From NCBI RefSeq assembly GCF_003730295.1, contig NZ_QTSZ01000037.1:62001-126000 (forward strand): a stretch of DNA of 64,000 nucleotides, in the 5' to 3' direction. The DNA comes from Ornithinibacillus gellani (lineage in GTDB: Bacteria; Bacillota; Bacilli; Bacillales; Amphibacillaceae). The notes under the pieces are model-generated. The model ran no database searches. It saw nothing but the letters and a program-made list of their open reading frames with translations, and was not told the origin of the DNA. Positions within the stretch are counted from its first letter, which is position 1. Each line of letters starts with the position of its first letter. This document shows positions 18,594 to 26,879 of this stretch, one piece after another. A program made the translations under genes and the position numbers.

Positions 18594-19397
18594 TCAATCT
18601 AAATTTAAAATGTTTTCTAATCCATAGACGAGCTGCTCCAGGTTCATAACATGTTCAACACTTAAACGAATTCCATCCATAAAGGATTCTCGATGATGAG
18701 AGTCATGCTTAATGGTCAGTATTTGGCCGCTACCACCAAACATTACCTCCTGATGAGCGACTAAACCAGGCAAGCGTACACTATGAATATGAATGCCGTC
18801 GTCCGCTGCTCCTCTTGCTCCGGGAATCAGTTCAACTTCATCTGGATGCCCTTGCTGCTTATTATTTCTTGCTTCCTTTATGAGTTCAGCTGTTTTGATT
18901 GCAGTTCCAGACGGCGCATCCAGCTTTTGATCATGATGTTTTTCAATAATTTCTACATCCGGCAAATATCTTGCAGCCAGCTTGGAAAATTGCATCATTA
19001 AAACAGCTCCAATTGCAAAATTTGGCGCAATGATGCATCCTGTTTTATTTTCTGCGGCCAGTGCTTGCAATTCGGCAATTTGTTGCTCTGAAAAACCTGA
19101 TGTCCCAACTACCGCACGTACATGGCTTTTTAGTGCGATTAATGTATGCTCAAATCCCGCATATGGCGTAGTTAAATCAATGAGAACATCTGGGTGAACA
19201 GTATGCATGCATTCTTCAGGATCCTCAAATATTGGAACATCTGAATTTGGAAGTGATGAGATATCAGTTAGCTTTTTTCCATTGTTCTTGCGATCGATAC
19301 AACCCACCAATTGAAATTCTTTATTTTTCAGTACCATATTAACGGCTTCTTGTCCCATCTTTCCCCTGGGTCCAGCAATAATTATACGTATAGTCAT
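18594..19397 (-). CDS. dapB: 4-hydroxy-tetrahydrodipicolinate reductase
   Basis: 267 residues. NAD(P)H-dependent step of lysine and diaminopimelate synthesis; its pathway also feeds dipicolinate for spores. N-terminal dinucleotide site IIIAGPRGKMGQEAV, GTSGFSEQQ, and the family signature EIIEKHHDQKLDAPSGTA with the catalytic His pair and Lys. Between ypjD and mgsA as in B. subtilis. Confidence 0.96.
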   Translation of the reverse strand: MTIRIIIAGPRGKMGQEAVNMVLKNKEFQLVGCIDRKNNGKKLTDISSLPNSDVPIFEDPEECMHTVHPDVLIDLTTPYAGFEHTLIALKSHVRAVVGTSGFSEQQIAELQALAAENKTGCIIAPNFAIGAVLMMQFSKLAARYLPDVEIIEKHHDQKLDAPSGTAIKTAELIKEARNNKQQGHPDEVELIPGARGAADDGIHIHSVRLPGLVAHQEVMFGGSGQILTIKHDSHHRESFMDGIRLSVEHVMNLEQLVYGLENILNLD

Positions 19398-19425
19398 TAT
19401 ATATTACTCCAGTTCTTGTTAGATT

Positions 19426-19764
19426 TTATTTGTTTTCTTTATGCGTCCAGCGGTTCTTATCACGTGTTTCTATTTTTGATATAGATGCTTCGAAGGCCTG
19501 AGATAAATCGATATCAAGTGAATTGGCAAAACATGTTAATACAAATATGACATCTCCAAGCTCTTCTTCGATTGACTTTTCTACTTCGCTTGATTTTTTT
19601 GGCTTTTCACCATAATAGTGATTAATTTCTCTGGCTAATTCTCCAGTTTCTTCGGTTAATCTAGCCATTAAGCTTAGTGGTGAAAAATAACCTTCTTTAA
19701 ACTGAGATATGTAATCATCTACCCGTTTTTGAATTTGTTTGGTATTATAAAGTGGTGTGTTCAA
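19426..19764 (-). CDS. ypjD: MazG-like nucleotide pyrophosphohydrolase YpjD
   Basis: 112 residues, a single all-alpha MazG domain. The metal-binding series is present: ARLTEETGELAREI (ExxE) and EEELGDVIFVLTCFAN (ExxD). Likely cleaves nucleoside triphosphates to monophosphates and pyrophosphate; the substrate is unknown. It is the first gene of the run that ends with birA. Confidence 0.9.
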   Translation of the reverse strand: MNTPLYNTKQIQKRVDDYISQFKEGYFSPLSLMARLTEETGELAREINHYYGEKPKKSSEVEKSIEEELGDVIFVLTCFANSLDIDLSQAFEASISKIETRDKNRWTHKENK

Positions 19765-19925
19765 CTTGTAAACCCCTTCGGTAATCTATTTTCTTTTAAT
19801 GTTAGCCAATTGACCACCATTTGACAAATTATTTATTCGATTAGGAAAGAATAATGAATGATGGTGTAAAAAAGATGAATGATGGGTACGGTTTTAAGGA
19901 AAGCTTTTGAAAGGAGGATATATAG

Positions 19926-20798
19926 ATGATATTTGGTCTAAAAATAAAGAATACCTTTTTTATTCTGCTTGGTTCAGCAATTATGGCATTTGGTCTTGTT
20001 CATTTTAATATGCAGAATAATTTAGGTGAAGGTGGCTTTACCGGAATTACTTTACTACTTTATTTTGCTTGGAATTGGGATCCTGCCATTACGAATATTG
20101 TATTAAATATACCGGTGTTTTTTATCGGTTGGCGTTTTTTGGGAAGGAATACCTTTTATTATACAATCATTGGTACAGTTGCGGTTTCAGTCTTTTTAAG
20201 GATATTTCAAATCAAGCCGTTTCCTAACTATTTGCAGTCTGACATGACGTTAGCTGCATTATTCGCAGGTGTTTTCATCGGTGTAGGTTTAGGTATTATT
20301 TTTCGTTATGGTGGTACGACAGGCGGTGTAGATATCATTGCCAGATTAGTACATAAATATGTTGGCTGGAGTATGGGAAAGACAATGTTTCTCTTTGACT
20401 TTCTTGTCATCACAACATCTATATTCACCATGTTAGATTTGGTTGAGGGAATGTATACGCTGGTGGCTGTTTTTGTCGGTGCCCGGATTATTGACTTCAT
20501 TCAGGAAGGTGCCTATTCAGCTCGTGGTGCAACCATTATCTCCATTAAAAGCAATGAAATAGCTGAAAAGATAAATATAGAGATGGACCGTGGCGTGACC
20601 GTCTTAGCTGGTCGAGGCAGCTATACTGGTGAACAACGGGATGTACTCTATTGTGTCGTAGGTAGAAATGAGATTGTTAAGTTAAAAAATATTATCAACG
20701 CAATTGATCCACATGCATTTGTAGCGATGAGTTCAGTACATGATGTATTAGGTGAAGGCTTTACGTTCGATGAAAATAAGAATCCATTAAAGGATTAA
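19926..20798 (+). CDS. ypjC: YitT family membrane protein YpjC
   Basis: 290 residues, the length of B. subtilis YpjC. Five or six hydrophobic segments (DUF161/YitT) in the first 190 residues with the family signature RYGGTTGGVDIIARL, followed by a soluble C-terminal DUF2179 domain (RGVTVLAGRGSYTGEQRDVLYCV). Transport function unproven. Start ATG after AAAGGAGG. Divergent from ypjD and convergent with the metallopeptidase gene. Confidence 0.9.
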   Translation: MIFGLKIKNTFFILLGSAIMAFGLVHFNMQNNLGEGGFTGITLLLYFAWNWDPAITNIVLNIPVFFIGWRFLGRNTFYYTIIGTVAVSVFLRIFQIKPFPNYLQSDMTLAALFAGVFIGVGLGIIFRYGGTTGGVDIIARLVHKYVGWSMGKTMFLFDFLVITTSIFTMLDLVEGMYTLVAVFVGARIIDFIQEGAYSARGATIISIKSNEIAEKINIEMDRGVTVLAGRGSYTGEQRDVLYCVVGRNEIVKLKNIINAIDPHAFVAMSSVHDVLGEGFTFDENKNPLKD

Positions 20799-20862
20799 AA
20801 AAGGATGACTGTGATCCAACATCGGCACCACTTGGTGTAATTGGATTACTGTCATCCTTTTT
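20797..20862 (+). terminator. Terminator between ypjC and the YugP-like gene
   Basis: AAAAAGGATGAC...GTCATCCTTTTT stem with further pairing (CCAA/TTGG and CACCA/TGGTG) inside. It stands directly after the ypjC stop and has A/T runs on both sides, so it may serve both converging genes. Confidence 0.85.
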
Positions 20863-20873
20863 ATTTATATTTA

Positions 20874-20921
20874 TCACAGATTAACTGGCTGTAAGCCCCC
20901 ACTGATTGAAGTTTCACTTTA
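20874..20921 (+). repeat. Structured intergenic repeat, copy 2 (internally deleted)
   Basis: The left end of the repeat (TCACAGATTAACTGGCTG, AAGCCCCC) is joined directly to the right end (CCACTGATTGAAGTTTCAC) at a run of C. About 100 bases present in copies 1 and 3 are missing. The right end runs into the stop codon of the downstream metallopeptidase gene at 20922. Confidence 0.88.
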
Positions 20922-21608
20922 TTAGTCTCTGCTTGATGCGTAAATCATAATAAAACGTGCAAGTTCCGCAACCGCCACTAGTGCGGCAGCTACGTAGGTC
21001 ATTGCAGCAGCACTGAGAACTTTTTTCGTTTCTCTTTCCTCATCATTACGAATGATACCAGTAGATACAAGCTGGGTCATGGCCCTGCTGGACGCATCAA
21101 ACTCAACAGGAAGCGTGACGAGTTGGAATAAAACAGCAGCTGACATGAAAATAATACCAACTAACATTAACTGATGAAGTGATGAAAAAATCATTCCAGC
21201 AATGATTAAGTAAATTCCTAATCTAGAGCCTATATTGGCTACCGGAACAATTGTACTTCTAAATTTCAAAAAGGCATAGCTTTCCTGATCCTGTAGAGCA
21301 TGTCCAACTTCATGGGCGGCAACAGCAGATGATGCCATCGATTGACCATGGAAATTATTACTGGAAAGGCGTACCACCTTTTGTCGAGGATCGTAGTGGT
21401 CTGAGAGAACACCACCTGTCTCTTCCACAGGAACTTCGTATAATCCATGATCATCTAAAATCTTTCTGGCAACCTGTGCTCCAGTCATCATTGAGGATGT
21501 AGGAACCTTTGAATATTTTCGATAGGTTGATTTTACCTTGGACTGTGCCCACAAGGGAATAATCATTAAAATAGCCACATAGATAAGATAGCTACTGAAA
21601 CTCATCAT
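20922..21608 (-). CDS. YugP-type membrane zinc metallopeptidase
   Basis: 228 residues from the ATG at 21606-21608, eight bases after GGAGG; a TTG at 21623 is less likely. N-terminal membrane anchor, then AAHEVGHALQDQ (HExxH zinc site), two hydrophobic segments (about 135-175), LPVEFDASSRA (third zinc ligand Glu), and a final membrane segment. This is the neutral zinc metallopeptidase family of B. subtilis YugP, whose substrate is unknown. In B. subtilis yugP lies elsewhere, so this position is a local difference. Its stop codon abuts repeat copy 2. Confidence 0.88.
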   Translation of the reverse strand: MMSFSSYLIYVAILMIIPLWAQSKVKSTYRKYSKVPTSSMMTGAQVARKILDDHGLYEVPVEETGGVLSDHYDPRQKVVRLSSNNFHGQSMASSAVAAHEVGHALQDQESYAFLKFRSTIVPVANIGSRLGIYLIIAGMIFSSLHQLMLVGIIFMSAAVLFQLVTLPVEFDASSRAMTQLVSTGIIRNDEERETKKVLSAAAMTYVAAALVAVAELARFIMIYASSRD

Positions 21609-21668
21609 CTTCCATTCCTCCAAAATTATAATAACGCTCTAAGGTCAATTATAGTCAAAAATGATGCA

Positions 21669-21935
21669 TCAGTCTACGTTTTTGTTCTCTTGCTCAAACT
21701 TTTTTTGTTCACCTTTATATTTTCTCCAGCTGACGTAAGATAAAGTAAGCCCAATGCAGCCACCGACTATTACAATAATCCAAAGAAATGGTGCCATGTC
21801 CATTTGTTTTGAGTTGGTTTTCGCTGATTCTACGGCTGCAAATATTTCTGTAGGATAAAGCAGCGATATAATCAGCAAGATCATTATGATCCAAGTATGG
21901 AATGTTCTTATTTTATTCCATATATTCATTCTCAT
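21669..21935 (-). CDS. ypjB: Shortened YpjB-like sporulation protein
   Basis: 88 residues. An N-terminal signal or anchor segment (about 13-34, ending FAA) is followed by only some 15 polar residues and then a second membrane segment (about 50-68) with the tail SYVSWRKYKGEQKK. The tail and the position between ypjA and ypjC fit YpjB, a roughly 264-residue sporulation protein in B. subtilis, but its extracytoplasmic body of about 170 residues is missing. There is no room for it in the flanking DNA. GGAG lies ten bases upstream of the ATG, so it is probably still translated. Confidence 0.65.
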   Translation of the reverse strand: MRMNIWNKIRTFHTWIIMILLIISLLYPTEIFAAVESAKTNSKQMDMAPFLWIIVIVGGCIGLTLSYVSWRKYKGEQKKFEQENKNVD

Positions 21936-22002
21936 GCATCTGTCACTCCATATACGCTCATTTACTTCAATATATGAAATGTTTGATGTTTATATAACAA
22001 TT

Positions 22003-22581
22003 TTACAGGTATTGCTTTTGTTTCTTAACTGTTAATACATAAGCAATCCAGATTGATAAAACACTTAGCCAGAATGTGAAATATCCTATCTCTTGCATAT
22101 ATTGTGTTAAGGAAGAGTAAATTGGCATCATACCAAAGACATAATCAATCACATCATTATGTAATGTCCATATACCTGCTACAACGAGATGGCGCATTTT
22201 TATTTTATAAAAAGGAGCATAAAGTAACCCTTGTATCGCCATCGCTCCGTGAGACACAATTAGCATATAAGCTTCCCATGGTAATGGCCCAGAGGTAAAA
22301 TAAGTTAAAATATTCATCACCACTGCCCAGACCCCGTATTTGAATAATGTGATGATAGCTAGTGCTTCAATATATGGAGTGTTTTTTCCGAATAAAAAAA
22401 ACAAAAGAAAAATAGTAAAAAACAAGCTTGCTGTAGGACTATCTGGCACAAATGGCAGAAAAATAGGAGGTGTAATGGCAAGCTGATGTTCATACCAAAT
22501 AAAACCATATATTGTACCAAATAAATTCACCATAAATAAGAAAAACAAAAACTTTTTGTCAATCAGCAAATATTTAAACAT
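22003..22581 (-). CDS. ypjA: DUF1405 membrane protein YpjA
   Basis: 192 residues from the ATG at 22579-22581, with AAAGG nine bases upstream. About six hydrophobic segments, with FLFGKNTPYIEALAIITLFKYGVWAV typical of YpjA/DUF1405 in the middle. Function unknown. It lies next to the qcr operon and upstream of the ypjB remnant, as in B. subtilis. Confidence 0.87.
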   Translation of the reverse strand: MFKYLLIDKKFLFFLFMVNLFGTIYGFIWYEHQLAITPPIFLPFVPDSPTASLFFTIFLLFFLFGKNTPYIEALAIITLFKYGVWAVVMNILTYFTSGPLPWEAYMLIVSHGAMAIQGLLYAPFYKIKMRHLVVAGIWTLHNDVIDYVFGMMPIYSSLTQYMQEIGYFTFWLSVLSIWIAYVLTVKKQKQYL

Positions 22582-22750
22582 ATTTAACACCTTTCATACA
22601 TGTGGGATGCGTTGTAATGGTTATTTTGATGCTTTAGACAGTTTTGCCAATAATAATCGTTCTTAGAATGATAGAACCCCTGAAAAGGAAGGATAGGTAT
22701 ATTTACGCGATGCATTGCTAAGCTTTACGCTTTGTGTATGCATAAATAAA

Positions 22751-22790
22751 AAAAACAGCACCTTCGCCATCAAGGGAAAAGGTGCTGTTT
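22751..22790 (-). terminator. Terminator of the qcrABC operon
   Basis: AACAGCACCTT...AAGGTGCTGTT stem, then T8 on the minus strand, directly after the qcrC stop. Confidence 0.9.
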
Positions 22791-22793
22791 ATA

Positions 22794-23573
22794 TTATTCT
22801 GCTGCTTGTTCATTAACGGATAAGATAAACTCAACCAGTTGATCAAGCTCTTCGTCAGATCCTTCAAACATACCAGGAGGCATGCTGCCAATTCCATCAT
22901 GTGCAATTTGAGCAATTTCCTCAGCTGAATGTTCCATTCCAATTAACGTTGGAGCAGCTGCAGAACCTTCTAAAGAGTCACCATGACAGGACATACAGTT
23001 ACTTTCGTAAATAGCATATCCCGGATCAGTCGTGTCGATTTCTACTTCTGAAGCAGGAATAGGCTTATTCGCTTCAGCACGGGCTTCCCAATCAACTGCG
23101 GAAGCAGATTCGTAAGTTAGCCACATGGTAGCAGCTAGTCCAAGTAGCATCATACCTACTGCAATTGGACGTTGGTGTGGTCGACGTCCTGGTCCATTAT
23201 CAAGAAATGGAGCAAGTAACAAACCACCAAAAGCAAGTCCTGGAATAACTAGAATACCAAAAATAATATATTGACTACTTGCAAATTTATATTTCAATAA
23301 TTCATACAAGAACAGGAAGTACCAGTCTGGCAATGGTACATAAGCACCGTTTGTCGGATCAGCAACACCTTCAAGTGGTGCTGGATGCGCCAATGTTAAG
23401 CTTAGGAAACCTGCCAGAAATACAGCACCTACTAGCCACTCCTTCAATAAAAAGTTGGGCCAGAAAGCTTCTGTTCTTCCGGGATATTCAGAATAGTCTT
23501 TAGGTATTGCGGATTTGCGTTCGGCGGAAATACGTGAATCGCCGACAAATTTCATTCCTTTACCCTTTTTCAC
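22794..23573 (-). CDS. qcrC: Menaquinol:cytochrome c reductase, cytochrome b/c subunit
   Basis: 259 residues, starting at GTG 23571-23573 after AAAGGAGGG. N-terminal half resembles subunit IV of b6f complexes (about three membrane segments; LPDWYFLFLYELLKY, ADPTNGAYVPLP). The C-terminal half is a cytochrome c domain outside the membrane with the haem site CMSCH (after IYESN) and the likely axial Met in GSMPPGMF. Member of the Bacillus bc complex passing electrons from menaquinol to cytochrome c. Fifteen bases after qcrB. Confidence 0.97.
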   Translation of the reverse strand: MKKGKGMKFVGDSRISAERKSAIPKDYSEYPGRTEAFWPNFLLKEWLVGAVFLAGFLSLTLAHPAPLEGVADPTNGAYVPLPDWYFLFLYELLKYKFASSQYIIFGILVIPGLAFGGLLLAPFLDNGPGRRPHQRPIAVGMMLLGLAATMWLTYESASAVDWEARAEANKPIPASEVEIDTTDPGYAIYESNCMSCHGDSLEGSAAAPTLIGMEHSAEEIAQIAHDGIGSMPPGMFEGSDEELDQLVEFILSVNEQAAE

Positions 23574-23588
23574 AGCTTTCCCTCCTTT

Positions 23589-24263
23589 TTATAGTGGACC
23601 AGAGATACCTTGTCTACGGATTAAGATAAAGTGAACTGCCAGTAATGCGAATAGTGCCCCCGGCAAGAAGAACACATGAATTGCAAAGAAACGTGTCAAG
23701 GTTTGTGCCCCAACAATATGATCGCTTCCTGCTAATAATGTTTTCAGATAATCACCTATAAATGGAACTTGTTCTGCGATTTCAAGACCTACTTGTGTTG
23801 CAAAGTAAGCCTTGTTATCCCAAGGCAGTAAATATCCGGTAAAGCCTAAGCCGAGCATTACAAAGAATAATAGTACACCTACCATCCAGTTTAACTCACG
23901 AGGCTTTTTATATGCTCCCTGGAAAAATACGCGCAATGTATGTAATAACAGCATAACAATAACCACACTGGCACCCCAATGGTGCATACCTCGAACAATT
24001 TGTCCGTGGGCTACCTGTGTTTGCAGGTAATATACGGATTTCCATGCATTTTCAATATCTGGCACATAGTACATCGTTAAGAACATACCGGATAGTATTT
24101 GGATAACAACTACGAAAAAAGTTAATCCACCAAAGCAATACACAAAAGCCGAGAAATGATGTGCCGGGTTAACATGTTCAGGAACCTCATGATCTGCTAT
24201 ATCCCGCCAAATTGGCGTAATATCTACACGATCGTCGATCCAATCATAAATCTTCTGTAGCAT
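23589..24263 (-). CDS. qcrB: Menaquinol:cytochrome c reductase, cytochrome b subunit
   Basis: 224 residues, b6-type cytochrome b with four membrane helices. Haem-binding histidines are seen in GMHHWGASVVIVMLLLHTLRVF and ARFFAIHVFFLP...AVHFILIRRQG regions. NPAHHFSAFVYCFGGLTF marks the N-terminus. Start ATG with AAGGAGG upstream. Middle gene of qcrABC. Confidence 0.97.
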   Translation of the reverse strand: MLQKIYDWIDDRVDITPIWRDIADHEVPEHVNPAHHFSAFVYCFGGLTFFVVVIQILSGMFLTMYYVPDIENAWKSVYYLQTQVAHGQIVRGMHHWGASVVIVMLLLHTLRVFFQGAYKKPRELNWMVGVLLFFVMLGLGFTGYLLPWDNKAYFATQVGLEIAEQVPFIGDYLKTLLAGSDHIVGAQTLTRFFAIHVFFLPGALFALLAVHFILIRRQGISGPL

Positions 24264-24279
24264 AAATGATTACGCCTCC

Positions 24280-24783
24280 TTATCTAGGTTTTGCATCACC
24301 CAAGTATAGTATTCCATTTTCTACTTTTTGATCATATACATGTAAAGGAGCTAATGGAGGTGTACCGGGAATGTTTGTACCGTCTTTTTCATAACGTCCA
24401 TTGTGACACGGACAGAAAAATTCATTTGGATAATTGTCGCTACCTTCCCAGGATACAACACAGCCAAGGTGTGTACAAACTGGAGAAAGTGCTAAAATTT
24501 CATTTTTATCATCTTTAAATACCCATGCAGACCGGCTTACCTTGGACTCGTACCAGCCGTCTACCTGATCCACTTTCCAATCAACACGCTGTGGCGTGTC
24601 AGTAATATCATCAACAGATAAACCTACATTTGCGTAGTCACCTGCTGTAGAAGGCTGCAATACTGGATCTACCGCCATTCTTAACATTGGAACGAGCATA
24701 CCAGCAGCCATGAAACCACCCACACCTGTTAATGTGTAGTTAAGAAATTGTCTTCGGGACACCTGCTGCTTTTTTTCACTCAT
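24280..24783 (-). CDS. qcrA: Menaquinol:cytochrome c reductase, Rieske iron-sulfur subunit
   Basis: 167 residues. N-terminal RRQFLNYTLTGVGGFM resembles a Tat-type anchor (twin Arg, then a hydrophobic segment). The 2Fe-2S ligands are in CTHLGC and CPCHNGRYEKDG, with the cluster-binding fold before LAPLHVYD. It takes electrons from menaquinol at the outer membrane face. First gene of the operon, with a strong promoter upstream. Confidence 0.97.
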   Translation of the reverse strand: MSEKKQQVSRRQFLNYTLTGVGGFMAAGMLVPMLRMAVDPVLQPSTAGDYANVGLSVDDITDTPQRVDWKVDQVDGWYESKVSRSAWVFKDDKNEILALSPVCTHLGCVVSWEGSDNYPNEFFCPCHNGRYEKDGTNIPGTPPLAPLHVYDQKVENGILYLGDAKPR

Positions 24784-24853
24784 GATTTTCCCCCCTCTTT
24801 ACGTTTCGTTCACGGACATCATTTTTTAGAAAACATATTACTAGGACAATATC

Positions 24854-24882
24854 ATGATAGCGTAAACTATCTTTACGGTCAA
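24854..24882 (-). promoter_or_regulatory. Sigma-A-type promoter of qcrABC
   Basis: TTGACC (24882-24877), exactly 17 bases, TATCAT (24859-24854) on the minus strand, about 70 bases before the qcrA start. Confidence 0.75.
24861..24877. promoter_or_regulatory. Perfect inverted repeat inside the qcr promoter spacer
   Basis: CGTAAA-CTATC-TTTACG, a 6-5-6 palindrome occupying the spacer between -35 and -10. A protein bound here would block RNA polymerase. It matches neither a cre box nor an Fnr site as I know them, so the regulator is unknown. Confidence 0.5.
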
Positions 24883-24950
24883 TCAATATTACTAATTGTG
24901 GATAAAGTTTTTTTGCTTCTCCTTATTAATTTGTCCATAATTATCTTTTT

Positions 24951-25409
24951 TTACCAAAATGAACGAATTAATTCACTTACTTGTGCGACTTGATCTGTAA
25001 TTAAGTGATGGGTTTCGGATGCATGCACGTCTCCACTTTGAATACTTGGGAACCATAGTAAATTACCTGTAAGATCTTTTTCGCATTTTTTCCAAGCAGG
25101 GTCAAAGGTTAAGAAAATGAAATTTGTGAATGGTTGGGTTTCCATGTTTTGTACCCAGGTATTCAAACGTTTTACTTCCACTTCCTGCTCCAATGGCTTT
25201 ACGTAATAATACGGTGGTATCAGCATAACTCTTCCACTTAGTTCCTTTTCGATTTCGCCGGCAAAGATAGTTGCAACCTCTGCTTGAAATGCTAACTTCT
25301 TCATCTCTGCATCTGCAGAAAAGTGAAATGGAATTAAGGGAATGATGATGGTATCCACAAATTCCTTTGCTGGGATGTATTGTTCCATATGATTACTACT
25401 ATATTTCAT
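24951..25409 (-). CDS. ypiF: DUF2487 family protein YpiF
   Basis: 152 residues from the ATG at 25407-25409 (GGAGG 12 bases upstream), matching the length of B. subtilis YpiF (148) better than the longer ORF. Soluble, no signal peptide; VDTIIIPLIPF near the start is conserved in the family. Function unknown. It sits between ypiA and qcrA as in B. subtilis, but ypiB is missing from this spot. Confidence 0.85.
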   Translation of the reverse strand: MKYSSNHMEQYIPAKEFVDTIIIPLIPFHFSADAEMKKLAFQAEVATIFAGEIEKELSGRVMLIPPYYYVKPLEQEVEVKRLNTWVQNMETQPFTNFIFLTFDPAWKKCEKDLTGNLLWFPSIQSGDVHASETHHLITDQVAQVSELIRSFW

Positions 25410-25465
25410 ATAATCGTCATTCCTCCAGTTAATTAAACATGTTGATTTATCTTGTATCTGCATAA

Positions 25466-25495
25466 ATATTATCGTATTTATATGCAGAAAATCAA
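25466..25495 (-). promoter_or_regulatory. Promoter candidate for ypiF
   Basis: TTGATT, 18 bases, TAATAT on the minus strand. The -35 coincides with the T-rich tail of the hairpin that ends ypiA, and the spacer/-10 can fold as an imperfect palindrome (CTGCATA...TATGCAG type). Confidence 0.5.
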
Positions 25496-25528
25496 CCCTT
25501 TCCCTTCCAGTTGAAGGAAGGGAAAAGG
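25496..25528 (-). terminator. Hairpin after ypiA
   Basis: CCTTTTCCCTTCC...GGAAGGGAAAGG stem with a 7-base loop following the ypiA stop; then TTGATTTT. The interrupted T-tract makes efficiency uncertain. Confidence 0.6.
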
Positions 25529-25543
25529 AGGATCAAACAGGAT

Positions 25544-26788
25544 TTAAGCATCCATCCGTTCTACGTATTCAAGTGTTTCCGCATCTTCTGGAATAATCTG
25601 CAAGTATGCTTTTAACAATGCTAAACCATCTTCCTTCTTCCCATCCTCAATCAAAAAGTAGCCATATTCTTTTAAAAAGTCGCTATCTTTATCAAGTACT
25701 ACATATGCCTCTTGATAATATTTAGCTGCTTCAGCATAGTCTTCCAGCTCATTGTAGGCGCGGGCAAGCTCCCAATCATAAATAGAATCATCTGAACCAG
25801 TTAGCTTCATATCTTGAATGAGTTCTATGACTGCATCATGGTTTTCCTTATCTTTAAATATCTGTATTAAAAATAATATCGCTTCTTTATAGTCGGGATC
25901 CAAATCAATGGCTCTGCGGATATATTCCTCCCCCTCATGAGGATTGTCCAATTTAAATAACAATGTACCAGCAAGATAATAAAGTTCTTTATTATATTCA
26001 TTGTGATCAATGCCGGCTTTTGCAGTTTGATATGCTTCTTGCACCCATTCTTCTTCATCATACACTTTCGCCAAATGATAGTAGACAGCATAATAATAGG
26101 GATCGATTTCAATTGTTTTTTCCCAAGCTTTGATGGCTAAATCATTACGACCTGCACGTGATGCGGTTAGTCCAAATTTAAAAAGTAACGCAGGGTCTTC
26201 ACTATCAATCTGCAAGAAACAATCAAGCGCCTTTTCATATTGTCCAATGGCTGCATATGATTCTGCTAATCGGTCGATAATCGTGACATCGGCAATTTTT
26301 GGCGACTGTACTTTGAGATAATATGTGATTGCTCGTCCGTAATCAGCGATGGAAAATAGTAATTCAGCCAGTGCAAAATCAATTATCTCCTCATCTGGTG
26401 CAAGATTTCTTGCTTCAGATAGCTTCTGCTCTGCCACCTCATATAACCCCTGTGCTTGATATAAATCAGCTAGTTGCAGCAATGCTGGAACATATGCATC
26501 ATCTCCCGGAGAAATTCGATGTAGCAGTTCCAATGCGTTATCATCTTGATTCATCTCAGTATATAATTGAGCAAGCATCATTAATAGCTCGCTTTCTTCG
26601 GGGTATATATGGATGAGCGGCGATAGAACGGATAGTGCCTCCTCGTAAAATCCCCATTGCATATAAATATCTGCAATTGTAAACTTCTCATCATCTGTTG
26701 CATGATCAAGAGATTGTTTCAATATAGATAAAGCATTTTCTGTATCATTGTTTTCTAGTAATTGCATTGCTTTCGTTAATTCATTCAT
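25544..26788 (-). CDS. ypiA: TPR-repeat protein YpiA
   Basis: 414 residues from the ATG at 26786-26788 after GGGTGAGA; B. subtilis YpiA has 423. Built almost wholly of tetratricopeptide repeats (for example ADIYMQWGFYEEALSVL, LADLYQAQGLYEVAEQKL, YYHLAKVYDEEEWVQEAY), about ten or eleven units. Cytoplasmic, probably a protein-protein interaction scaffold; partners unknown. It has its own promoter and lies between the aro operon and ypiF. Confidence 0.9.
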   Translation of the reverse strand: MNELTKAMQLLENNDTENALSILKQSLDHATDDEKFTIADIYMQWGFYEEALSVLSPLIHIYPEESELLMMLAQLYTEMNQDDNALELLHRISPGDDAYVPALLQLADLYQAQGLYEVAEQKLSEARNLAPDEEIIDFALAELLFSIADYGRAITYYLKVQSPKIADVTIIDRLAESYAAIGQYEKALDCFLQIDSEDPALLFKFGLTASRAGRNDLAIKAWEKTIEIDPYYYAVYYHLAKVYDEEEWVQEAYQTAKAGIDHNEYNKELYYLAGTLLFKLDNPHEGEEYIRRAIDLDPDYKEAILFLIQIFKDKENHDAVIELIQDMKLTGSDDSIYDWELARAYNELEDYAEAAKYYQEAYVVLDKDSDFLKEYGYFLIEDGKKEDGLALLKAYLQIIPEDAETLEYVERMDA

Positions 26789-26826
26789 ACTTCTCACCCT
26801 TCCAACAATCAAAATCCTGCAAATAA

Positions 26827-26855
26827 ATTTTACCGATGAAATGCCTAGTTGTAAA
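26827..26855 (-). promoter_or_regulatory. Sigma-A-type promoter of ypiA
   Basis: TTTACA, 17 bases, TAAAAT on the minus strand, about 40 bases before the ypiA start. Confidence 0.6.
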
Positions 26856-26879
26856 ATATGTGAATTATTATGCATATAA

